The notes beneath the pieces are model-generated. The model worked only from the letters and a program-made list of their open reading frames with translations, was not told where the DNA came from and did no database searches. A stretch of 14,996 bases of DNA from an uncultured Bacilli bacterium (GTDB lineage Bacteria > Bacillota_I > Bacilli_A > RF39 > UBA660), in contig CANNTX010000032.1 in the NCBI GenBank assembly GCA_947522695.1, forward strand, positions 1 through 14,996, written 5' to 3'. Below, piece after piece: positions 1 through 5,897 of this stretch (within the stretch, counting starts at the first letter, position 1; every line of letters starts with the position of its first letter). A program made the position numbers and the translations under genes.

Positions 1-77
1 AGAGATTGAATTTATCAACCTCTAAAAAATCTTATTACCATAGATTGGTATCTTTACACAAAGTTTTTTACACTCTC

Positions 78-107
78 AAACAGTTAGATAAATTTCTAAC
101 TGTTTTT
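78..107. terminator. Hairpin terminator overlapping the nth stop codon
   Basis: CAGTTAGA (81-88) and TCTAACTG (95-102) form a perfect 8-bp stem with a 6-nt loop. Five Ts follow on the plus strand (103-107), but only three Ts on the minus strand. The nth stop codon (98-96) lies inside the 3' arm. The hairpin may end transcripts from both sides; the T-run suits a plus-strand transcript entering from the left better. Confidence 0.55.
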
Positions 108-713
108 CTTATACTTACAATAACTTTTAAATTTACAATCATCACAACTTGGATTAACACTTTTACAATAATATCTACCGAATAAAAGAATTTGTTCACT
201 AACTCTATTCCATTTTTCCTTCGGAATCTTTTTCATTAACTTTTTTTCAATTAAGCTAACCGAATCATTCATTTTAGCAAATCCTAGCCTTTTAGATACC
301 CTTTCAACATGCGTATCTACTGGAATACTAGGCTCATTATAAATATTCTTAAGAACCACATTAGTAGTCTTTCTACCGACTCCCGGTAATGATTCTAAAT
401 ATTTTCTATCATTTGGAACTATTCCATTATAATCACTTAATAATCTTTTACTAACAGTAATTATATAATCACTTTTTTTATTATAAGATCCACATGATCT
501 AATAATACTTTCTATTTCTTTCTTATCCGCATTAGCAAGACCATAAATATCATACCTACTAAATAATTCTTTTGTAATAATATTAACTCTTTTATCAGTA
601 CACTGTGCACTTAAAATAGTTGCTATTAATAACTCAAACGGACTATTATAATCAAGTTCACACTTCGGATTAGGTATATAATAATCTAAAATATCATAAA
701 TTTCCTTATTCAT
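96..713 (-). CDS. nth: Endonuclease III (base-excision DNA glycosylase/AP lyase)
   Basis: This is a bifunctional glycosylase/AP lyase that removes oxidised pyrimidines and nicks abasic DNA in the cytoplasm. The 205-residue length is normal for the family. The helix-hairpin-helix LPGVGRKT (109-116) carries the catalytic Lys115. The catalytic Asp133 lies in VDTHVERV, and SAQCTD (35-40) matches the family's conserved N-terminal segment. A complete [4Fe-4S] loop is visible at the C terminus as C183-X6-C190-X2-C193-X5-C199, so the enzyme looks intact. The ATG overlaps the end of dnaD by 8 bp and lacks a strong Shine-Dalgarno sequence, which suggests translational coupling. It is the third gene of cca-dnaD-nth; dnaD-nth adjacency is common in Firmicutes. 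Identification rests on clear motifs. Confidence 0.96.
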   Translation of the reverse strand: MNKEIYDILDYYIPNPKCELDYNSPFELLIATILSAQCTDKRVNIITKELFSRYDIYGLANADKKEIESIIRSCGSYNKKSDYIITVSKRLLSDYNGIVPNDRKYLESLPGVGRKTTNVVLKNIYNEPSIPVDTHVERVSKRLGFAKMNDSVSLIEKKLMKKIPKEKWNRVSEQILLFGRYYCKSVNPSCDDCKFKSYCKYKKNS

Positions 714-1344
714 CTAACCAATTATAATCACTTATTTCTTTTACACTTTTATCAGAAGTATTTCTATTTCTTAAATGATTATTTACATCCTCCATATTTT
801 TAAATCCCTTTTTATTCCAATCATAAATTATTTTATCAATATATCTTAAATTATTTACCCCATTATATGTAGCTTCTTTTAAAGCACCTAATATCAACTC
901 TTCACTAATATTTTTATCAAGCCAATCATTAATTATTTCATACTCCATTGGAGATAAAGTTCTCGAAAATTCCTTTTCAAATTTTTCAAATATATTATTG
1001 TTAACCACCTTTTTATTATTTTTCATTAATCCATCAACCATACACTTATAAATAGGATCAAGATTAACAACCTCTTTAACTCCACTATTTTCTTTAATAA
1101 CATCAATAGATATTAATCCTTTATTAGTTAAACTAGTAAAAGAATCTAATATTGTATTAACACTAATCATTGTAATTTTATTAATTTGTTCAACATCAAA
1201 AGTAGGCACATCCTCATTCATAAAATATATTAATAAAAGAACTTCTTCTAAATTGAGTTTATATTCCCATATTAAAGGAAATAGTTCTTTTCTTAAAACA
1301 TAATCTTTAGCTTTAACATATTGTTCTAAAAAACTACTATTCAT
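706..1344 (-). CDS. dnaD: DnaD-family replication initiation / primosome protein
   Basis: In Firmicutes DnaD helps remodel origin and restart DNA and load the replicative helicase together with DnaB and DnaI. The 212 residues show the usual two-part layout. An N-terminal winged-helix region (about 15-85) includes the LEEVLLLIYFMNED stretch. A C-terminal DnaB_2/DnaD domain (about 120-190) follows, with SPMEYEIINDW and the family signature YIDKIIYDWNKKG near residues 168-180. The length is close to that of B. subtilis DnaD. The ATG is 7 nt downstream of the cca stop, and the gene's end overlaps nth, so all three share a transcript. What I see is the signature and the synteny; the role is known from the family. 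Confidence 0.9.
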   Translation of the reverse strand: MNSSFLEQYVKAKDYVLRKELFPLIWEYKLNLEEVLLLIYFMNEDVPTFDVEQINKITMISVNTILDSFTSLTNKGLISIDVIKENSGVKEVVNLDPIYKCMVDGLMKNNKKVVNNNIFEKFEKEFSRTLSPMEYEIINDWLDKNISEELILGALKEATYNGVNNLRYIDKIIYDWNKKGFKNMEDVNNHLRNRNTSDKSVKEISDYNWLDE

Positions 1345-1351
1345 CTAACTA

Positions 1352-2434
1352 TCACATCCATTTTTTAATTATGTATTTCTTAATATTCCTTTTATTATTT
1401 TTTACTTTTCCCCTAAGAATTTCATCTACAATATCATCATAAATAACTCTTAACTTAGGTGATCCATCAATACCTAATAAATTCATTATATCATTATTGT
1501 TAATTTTAACATCACTTATCTTATGAATAGGCATTTGTTTATCCATTTTATTAATATCTTCTCTACTATAACCTAATATTTCTCCTGCAACTAAACTAAC
1601 GTATAATCCATATTTTAATAATATATAAGTATCTATTTTTCCATAACTAACTATTTCTTTAATTTGATTAATAATTGTTAAAGATTGTTTCGTAAATTGA
1701 TATTTTAAACTAAACTCCATTTGAGCCCACATTCCTAATATATCAGAAACATTAACTATTTTATCATATTTTATTTCTAATTCATCTAATAATTCTAATT
1801 CTTTTAAATAATTTAATCCTTTAACTGCATTTTTAGATGTAAGTATTTTTTCTAACTCTTGTTTTTTCCTTGTATAACTTATACTCTTTAATAAATCCTT
1901 ATTATTTTTAATAAAATAAAGTATTTCTTCATCTAAATTAAAATCTAATATAATAGCGAATCTAATAGCTCTAAGTATTCTAACCGGATCTTCATTTAAT
2001 CTAATATCTGTACTTCCAATAGTTTTAACTAACTTATTATGAATATCTTCTTTCCCATTTAAATAATCAAATATTTTTCCTTCACTATTCATACAAATCG
2101 AATTAATTCTAAAGTCTCTTCTTTTTAAATCTATTAGTAAATTATCAACATATTTTATACTCTTAGGTTTATGATTATTATATTCTCCATCTTCTCTATA
2201 AGTAGTTATATCATAATTATATTTGCCTATTTTAAAACCAATAGATCCATAATTACTTACACCCTTTTTAATCTTAAAAACTTTAATTATATCTTTAGGC
2301 AAAGCATTTGTACATATATCAACATCATAAGAAGTTATATTAAGTAAATAATCCCTAACATAACCTCCTACAACATATGCTTCAAATCCGTCCTTTTCTA
2401 ATTTATTTAATATTTTTTTTATATTATTATTCAC
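1352..2434 (-). CDS. cca: CCA tRNA nucleotidyltransferase (class II)
   Basis: This enzyme adds or repairs the 3' CCA end of tRNA. The N-terminal nucleotidyltransferase domain shows VVGGYVRDYLL (21-31) and the catalytic metal-binding pair D37/D39 in DVDICTNA. It also has the RRDFRIN motif (105-111) and EDPVRILRAIRFA (148-160), which contributes to base recognition. The 360 residues are somewhat shorter than the usual 390-450, with a reduced C-terminal body. The start is a GTG (2434-2432), supported by AGAGGT (2446-2441) six bases upstream; there is no better in-frame ATG. It is the first gene of the cca-dnaD-nth operon. An A-adding-only relative cannot be excluded by eye, because CCA- and A-adding enzymes share these motifs. 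Confidence 0.93.
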   Translation of the reverse strand: MNNNIKKILNKLEKDGFEAYVVGGYVRDYLLNITSYDVDICTNALPKDIIKVFKIKKGVSNYGSIGFKIGKYNYDITTYREDGEYNNHKPKSIKYVDNLLIDLKRRDFRINSICMNSEGKIFDYLNGKEDIHNKLVKTIGSTDIRLNEDPVRILRAIRFAIILDFNLDEEILYFIKNNKDLLKSISYTRKKQELEKILTSKNAVKGLNYLKELELLDELEIKYDKIVNVSDILGMWAQMEFSLKYQFTKQSLTIINQIKEIVSYGKIDTYILLKYGLYVSLVAGEILGYSREDINKMDKQMPIHKISDVKINNNDIMNLLGIDGSPKLRVIYDDIVDEILRGKVKNNKRNIKKYIIKKWM

Positions 2435-2452
2435 TATAATACCTCTACGAAA

Positions 2453-2481
2453 ATTATATCAAATATTATTCTTTTTGTGAA
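2453..2481 (-). promoter_or_regulatory. SigmaA-type promoter of the cca-dnaD-nth operon
   Basis: TTCACA (2481-2476) and a perfect TATAAT (2458-2453) are separated by exactly 17 bp. The expected start of transcription (about 2446) falls at the Shine-Dalgarno sequence of cca, so the leader would be only 12-14 nt long. The -35 box sits 3 bp beyond the stop codon of the preceding 49-codon peptide gene. Confidence 0.75.
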
Positions 2482-2483
2482 CT

Positions 2484-2633
2484 TTAGCACATGTTTTTAT
2501 TAGTTATTCGACGCAAACTACTGCCAACAGATCTACCAAGTTCAAACAAAGTATTAATAAATCTTGATAATGCATTTAATATTGATCCACTAATTTGACC
2601 ACCTACTATTTTATTTAATTCATAATTATTCAT
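2484..2633 (-). CDS. Double-glycine leader peptide 2 (putative class IIb bacteriocin subunit)
   Basis: A 49-codon gene with leader MNNYELNKIVGG, an excellent match to the double-glycine consensus (EL-x-x-I-x-GG) cut by C39 peptidases. Cleavage after Gly12 gives a 37-residue peptide with residues 13-49. It is amphipathic and cationic (four Arg, one Lys, one Glu), contains a GxxxG motif (GRSVG, 33-37) and ends in a single Cys49. Its ATG overlaps the TAA of the preceding peptide gene by one base and has no good Shine-Dalgarno sequence, so it is probably translationally coupled. The neighbouring exporter carries the matching peptidase domain. Two such peptides side by side with GxxxG motifs are typical of two-peptide bacteriocins. 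A secreted signal is the alternative. I do not recognise a named homologue. Confidence 0.82.
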   Translation of the reverse strand: MNNYELNKIVGGQISGSILNALSRFINTLFELGRSVGSSLRRITNKNMC

Positions 2634-2764
2634 TAATTACACTTAGTAGGACGAATGAAACCATCAACCACTCCAATTAAAAAAGTAATTAATCCACCAA
2701 CAATAGCTAAAATAGAATACTTTGCTTTACCACCACTAATACTATATAACTTACTATCACTCAT
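2633..2764 (-). CDS. Double-glycine leader peptide 1 (putative class IIb bacteriocin subunit)
   Basis: A 43-codon gene whose ATG lies inside the last codons of the ABC exporter gene (8-bp overlap). The Shine-Dalgarno sequence AAAGGA (2778-2773) is spaced 8 nt from it. The leader MSDSKLYSISGG fits the L-x-x-I-x-GG pattern. The predicted 31-residue mature peptide (13-43) is strongly hydrophobic in its middle, has GG at 23-24 and GxxxG (GVVDG, 31-35), begins with basic residues and has a single Cys42 before a C-terminal Asn. A membrane-inserting helix with GxxxG is what the class IIb family uses for helix pairing. Gene order is exporter, peptide 1, peptide 2, all overlapping, so it is one transcription unit. 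Activity and specificity cannot be read from sequence. Confidence 0.85.
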   Translation of the reverse strand: MSDSKLYSISGGKAKYSILAIVGGLITFLIGVVDGFIRPTKCN

Positions 2765-4751
2765 CTACTTTATCCTTTCTAGTACCTTTAATCTCCAATA
2801 TTTGATCATACTTAATATTATCATTAAAATGATTAACATAAATAATCGTTTTATCTCTATAAACATCATTAATCTTATTAATTATATTAATTCTATTATT
2901 AGAAGATATTTCTGAAAATGCTTCATCAAATATCATAATATCCGAACATTTATATAAACATCTAGCAATAATTATTTTTTGCTTTTCTCCTCCACTAAAA
3001 TTATCTTTAATTAACGTATTTATTCCTCTTTCTTTATTTTTAATAACCTCATCTAAATTAAGTATTTTAATTATTTCATCTAACTTATTATTATCTATCT
3101 CATTATTTAAAACAATATTATTAACTATACTGTCTTCAAATAATTCACTATTTTGATTAACAAAAGAAATATGTTCTAAATAACTATTATAACTAATATC
3201 TCTAATATCATATCCAACAGATACTTTACCATTATAATCATCTATATTTTTAGTTAATATATTAATTAAAGTACTCTTCCCACTACCATTATTTCCTTTA
3301 ATTAATACCTTGCTACCAACTTTAATCTTATAATTTATCTTATCAAATACCTTATTTAATCCATACGAATAACTTAAATCATTAATTATAATATCATCAT
3401 TTTTAAACTCTAATCCCTTACTTTTATCATAACTTTTTAAATAATAAACACCATTAATTCTATCTATAACCAACTTTAAATAACTATAAGAAACATTAAA
3501 AGTAATAAAATAATAAACACACTCTTTAAAATAATTATAATAAAGAATATAAACAATAATATTTTCAAAATTACTCCTATTTAACATTCCTAAAATTATA
3601 ATCATAACAAATATTCCTATAAATTCTAAAAATATATTTAAATAATTATTTAACCTATCCACCTTAAAATTAAAATTAGCCACTAACTTAGATTTATCAT
3701 TTAATTTCTTAATAAAGAAACCATTAATATTTAAAGAATTAATCGTTAATATTTTACTTACATATTCACTTACTCTATCCATATATAAATTATCTAAATA
3801 TATTAACTCATTATATTTCTTAAATATTTTTTTATTAATCAACTTACACACTATAAATGTCATAATGTATATTAATACAACAACTATTGTTAACTTATAG
3901 TTTATTATAAATAATATAATAGTTACTATTAACATCATCATTAAATTTAAACTAAAATTAACAACTTCATTAACAAGATAATTCTTTATTTTATTTAGAT
4001 CTTTAATTCTATTAATTATGTTCCCTGAAGATTTTAAATACAAATATTTATATGAGAGTCTAAAATATTTAGATATATAATTATTAACAAGTTCTATATT
4101 TATTTTCTTATTAACTTTAATTAATATATTATTCTTAAACCAATTAACACTTAACTTAATTAATAATATAATTAATAATTCTTTAATAAATACTTTATAT
4201 ATTAATACTTCTTTAATTAAATAAGTTTCACTTAAATTTAAGATAATAATTATAATAGTTAATATAAAACATATCATAATATTTATAATATTATTCTTAG
4301 CTAATTTCTTTAAGAAAGATAAATAACCATTATCTTTATCATATTTAACAATTTTACCATTAGGTATTAATTTTAACATATATCCTGTAAATATTTTATT
4401 AAAGTCTTTTCTTAAATATTTTACAATTCCTTTTCCTGGATCCATAACTATTAAATATTTATCTGTTATTTTATATACAACCATAAAATGATAACAATCA
4501 TTTATTTTAATTTGAACAATATAAGGAGGTTTTATTTGTTCATTATTATAACCCATAACATCAAAACCATATTTAATAGCAGCCATTTTAATATTATAAA
4601 AATTAGTTCCATTATTATCTGTTAAAGTATCATTCCTAATTATTTCTAATGGAACATATCCATTATAATATTTAATTATTGATGCTAAACACGATGCCCC
4701 ACAATCTTTTTCTTCTTCTTGTCTAATTACATATCTGTTTATATTTATCAC
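2757..4751 (-). CDS. Peptidase-containing ABC exporter for double-glycine peptides
   Basis: A three-domain exporter that cuts leaders after Gly-Gly and moves the mature peptide across the membrane. The N-terminal C39 peptidase (1-125) has Gln11, Cys17 in DCGASC, His88 in YHFMVVY and Asp104 in MDPGKG, so the catalytic set is intact. Hydrophobic membrane segments lie roughly at 154-172, 188-202, 268-304 and 374-420. The ATPase domain (about 450-660) has Walker A GNNGSGKST (486-494), signature FSGGE (585-589), Walker B IMIFDE ending D609-E610, and His641. Length 664 is slightly short for the family, which is about 700. No HlyD-type accessory gene is visible. The first possible start is GTG 4751, but it abuts AGAGG with no spacing. 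The ATA at 4742, 8 nt beyond the ribosome site, is an alternative start that also fits the usual peptidase N terminus. Confidence 0.93.
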   Translation of the reverse strand: MININRYVIRQEEEKDCGASCLASIIKYYNGYVPLEIIRNDTLTDNNGTNFYNIKMAAIKYGFDVMGYNNEQIKPPYIVQIKINDCYHFMVVYKITDKYLIVMDPGKGIVKYLRKDFNKIFTGYMLKLIPNGKIVKYDKDNGYLSFLKKLAKNNIINIMICFILTIIIIILNLSETYLIKEVLIYKVFIKELLIILLIKLSVNWFKNNILIKVNKKINIELVNNYISKYFRLSYKYLYLKSSGNIINRIKDLNKIKNYLVNEVVNFSLNLMMMLIVTIILFIINYKLTIVVVLIYIMTFIVCKLINKKIFKKYNELIYLDNLYMDRVSEYVSKILTINSLNINGFFIKKLNDKSKLVANFNFKVDRLNNYLNIFLEFIGIFVMIIILGMLNRSNFENIIVYILYYNYFKECVYYFITFNVSYSYLKLVIDRINGVYYLKSYDKSKGLEFKNDDIIINDLSYSYGLNKVFDKINYKIKVGSKVLIKGNNGSGKSTLINILTKNIDDYNGKVSVGYDIRDISYNSYLEHISFVNQNSELFEDSIVNNIVLNNEIDNNKLDEIIKILNLDEVIKNKERGINTLIKDNFSGGEKQKIIIARCLYKCSDIMIFDEAFSEISSNNRINIINKINDVYRDKTIIYVNHFNDNIKYDQILEIKGTRKDKVDE

Positions 4752-4900
4752 CCTCTATAAATATAAATAGACTTTTTTTCTACAAATTACTTTATATTTT
4801 TATCATTTTTTCAAAAAAGTTAAAAAAAGTAGAAAATATCAAAAAAATTAATTAAAAAAAAGTAAAATGAAAACTTTTAGGCTATTTATATTTATAGAGG
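4752..4900. promoter_or_regulatory. Divergent control region with a perfect 19-bp inverted repeat
   Basis: CTATTTATATTTATAGAGG occurs on the plus strand at 4882-4900 and, identical, on the minus strand at 4770-4752. The minus copy leads into the exporter gene and the plus copy into the 18-codon gene. Each arm contains an imperfect 16-bp palindrome (CTAT...ATAG, 6 of 8 pairs), a possible -10 (TATATT) and a GAGG. Neither side has a recognisable -35 box at 16-18 bp, which would suit activation by a protein bound nearby. The 111 bp between the arms is A/T-tract DNA. Confidence 0.6.
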
Positions 4901-4948
4901 CACAAAAAATGCCTTAAATAAAATTCAAAATGAAAGGAGGAAAATCTA

Positions 4949-5005
4949 ATGAGTTTTCTAAAATTTTTAAAAACATTAGCTAGACTAGTATTAATGTTTC
5001 TTTAG
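4949..5005 (+). CDS. 18-residue amphipathic peptide MSFLKFLKTLARLVLMFL
   Basis: A tiny gene with the best ribosome-binding site in the window: AAAGGAGG (4933-4940), 8 nt before ATG. The product is a short, cationic, amphipathic helix (three basic residues, no acidic residue, mostly Leu/Phe). It is the first gene to the right of the divergent repeat region and is followed by an AT-only hairpin (5001-5020) without a T-run. Possibilities: a leaderless membrane-active or inducer peptide linked to the exporter, a SpoVM-like membrane-curvature peptide (it shares a KFL...R..L spacing with SpoVM as I remember it, and lies beside sporulation genes), or a regulatory leader ORF for spoIIIAH. The sequence alone does not decide. 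The Shine-Dalgarno sequence is the main reason to believe it is translated. Confidence 0.55.
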   Translation: MSFLKFLKTLARLVLMFL

Positions 5006-5024
5006 TATTTAATTACTAAAAAAT

Positions 5025-5053
5025 ATCATAATTTTATTTTACTTTAATATAAT
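5025..5053 (+). promoter_or_regulatory. Putative promoter of spoIIIAH
   Basis: A TATAAT at 5048-5053 lies 12 bp before the ribosome-binding site. ATCATAAT (5025-5032) and AATATAAT (5046-5053), 13 bp apart, resemble the sigmaE pattern (TCATATT, then CATACAAT), the sigma factor that serves spoIIIAH in Bacillus. In DNA this AT-rich the match is suggestive only. Confidence 0.35.
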
Positions 5054-5075
5054 TAAATTGATATGGAGGATAATA

Positions 5076-5564
5076 ATGATTAACAAACAAAAATTATGGT
5101 TTTTAACTTTATTTAGTATTATATTAGTACTTTCAGTTTACTATGTTGCTTTAGATGAAGATAACTTAACAAAATTAATGCCATCTAATACTTCTACTAG
5201 TGAAACCTTAAATGTTAAAGAGGAGGATACTTTAAGTGCTTTAAGAGTAGAAAATGATGATCAAGATCAAAAAGTTATTGCAGAACTCCAAGACATTCTT
5301 TTAGACCAAACTGTCAGTGTTCAAGAAAAAAATAATGCTTATGAAAAATTAAAAAGTATTAATAGTACTAAAGGTAAAGAAAACAAATTAGAATCTTTAA
5401 TTCTTAAAACATATAATTTAAAAAGTTTTATTAAAATTAAAGATGATCAAATAAGTGTTATAATATCATCTAAAAACAGTAATGTAACAGACGCTAATAA
5501 CATTATAAGAACAATTCAAAAGGAATTTGATAAACAAATGTACATTACCGTTAAATATCAATAA
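5076..5564 (+). CDS. spoIIIAH: SpoIIIAH-like stage III sporulation protein
   Basis: SpoIIIAH is a mother-cell membrane protein whose extracellular domain meets SpoIIQ across the intermembrane space to form the feeding-tube channel. This product has 162 residues. A single N-terminal membrane segment lies in the characteristic N-terminal KQKLWFLTLFSIILVLSVYY (about 4-23), followed by an acidic linker. A charged helical stretch and a beta-rich C-terminal ring-building motif (about 115-162, with ISVIISSKNSNVTDANNI) come next. It is shorter than the 218-residue Bacillus protein, mainly in the linker. I chose ATG 5076 because GGAGGA (5065-5070) is 5 nt upstream; the in-frame TTG at 5058 has no such site. 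Its neighbours gerE and gerM support the assignment. No other spoIIIA genes are present, so this is a detached copy. Confidence 0.85.
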   Translation: MINKQKLWFLTLFSIILVLSVYYVALDEDNLTKLMPSNTSTSETLNVKEEDTLSALRVENDDQDQKVIAELQDILLDQTVSVQEKNNAYEKLKSINSTKGKENKLESLILKTYNLKSFIKIKDDQISVIISSKNSNVTDANNIIRTIQKEFDKQMYITVKYQ

Positions 5565-5574
5565 TATGATTATT

Positions 5575-5603
5575 CACTAACTCTCTTTCTCTATCATAAA
5601 ATA
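5575..5603 (+). promoter_or_regulatory. SigmaK-like promoter of gerE
   Basis: CACT (5575-5578), 16 bp, then CATAAAATA (5595-5603) fits the sigmaK pattern mACm-N16-CATAnnnTA almost exactly. In B. subtilis gerE is transcribed by sigmaK. The same spacing recurs before gerM. The short pattern can occur by chance in AT-rich DNA; its position before the right gene is the argument. Confidence 0.5.
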
Positions 5604-5635
5604 TCAAGAGGATACTATGGAAAGGAAGATTGGAA

Positions 5636-5839
5636 GTGGAATCACTATTAACAAAAAGAGAAAAAGAAATATTTAACTTATTAGTAACTAATAAAAGTAC
5701 AAAACAAATTTCAGACGAACTACTAATTAGTGAAAAAACTGTAAGAAATCATATATCTAATGTAATTCAAAAGTTAGATTGTAAAAATAGATCATGTGCA
5801 ATATTAGAATTAATTAAATTAGGTGAAATAACTTTATAA
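5636..5839 (+). CDS. gerE: GerE, late mother-cell sporulation regulator (LuxR-type HTH only)
   Basis: GerE is a single-domain LuxR/FixJ-type DNA-binding protein that tunes the last mother-cell gene set (coat and germination genes) after sigmaK. The product, 67 residues from this start, is only the helix-turn-helix domain, as in Bacillus GerE (74 residues). Conserved blocks include LLTKREKEIF, ISEKTVRNHISN (recognition helix), IQKLDCKNRS and ELIKLGE, which match GerE along its length as I remember it. No receiver domain precedes it, so it is not a truncated response regulator. GTG 5636 has AAGGA 9 nt upstream; an in-frame TTG at 5630 would be only 3 nt from the same site. A strong hairpin terminator follows directly. 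It sits between spoIIIAH and gerM, both mother-cell genes. Confidence 0.9.
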   Translation: MESLLTKREKEIFNLLVTNKSTKQISDELLISEKTVRNHISNVIQKLDCKNRSCAILELIKLGEITL

Positions 5840-5867
5840 AGTCGCAAATTAGCGACTTTATTTTTTT
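5838..5867 (+). terminator. Rho-independent terminator after gerE
   Basis: AAAGTCGC (5838-5845) and GCGACTTT (5852-5859) make a perfect 8-bp stem with a 6-nt loop, followed by seven Ts (5861-5867). It begins inside the gerE stop codon and also carries the -35 element proposed for gerM. Confidence 0.92.
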
Positions 5868-5882
5868 AATTAGCATATAATT
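5854..5882 (+). promoter_or_regulatory. Promoter of gerM (sigmaK-like or sigmaA-like -10)
   Basis: CATATAATT (5874-5882) contains both a TATAAT and a CATAnnnT core. GACT (5854-5857) lies 16 bp upstream, the same spacing as before gerE. CATATAAT is also 7 of 8 to the sigmaE -10 CATACAAT. The predicted start of transcription is only about 10 nt before the gene. Confidence 0.5.
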
Positions 5883-5897
5883 TTAATGGTGGAATTT

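Noticed and set aside
2655..2915. Plus-strand open frame of 86 codons
   Set aside because: It is antisense to the exporter and to peptide gene 1, has no ribosome site and reads as low-complexity Ile/Asn, the mirror of AT-rich coding DNA.
4930..4983. Frame MKGGKSNEFSKIFKNIS overlapping the 18-codon gene
   Set aside because: It contains a GG but has no ribosome site upstream; the strong AAAGGAGG serves the other frame, with correct spacing.
5058..5075. TTG start for spoIIIAH
   Set aside because: It lies upstream of the GGAGGA site that fits ATG 5076, and close to the -10 box.
5617..5676. Frame opening with ATG 5617 after AAGAGG, out of frame with gerE
   Set aside because: The translation (MERKIGSGI and then Lys/Arg-rich) is the shifted reading of gerE, and conserved GerE residues begin only in the other frame. 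It could still act as a coupling leader.
5630..5839. Truncated LuxR-type response regulator
   Set aside because: The product matches GerE over its full length, has a normal length for GerE and has its own promoter and terminator. No receiver-domain remains precede it.
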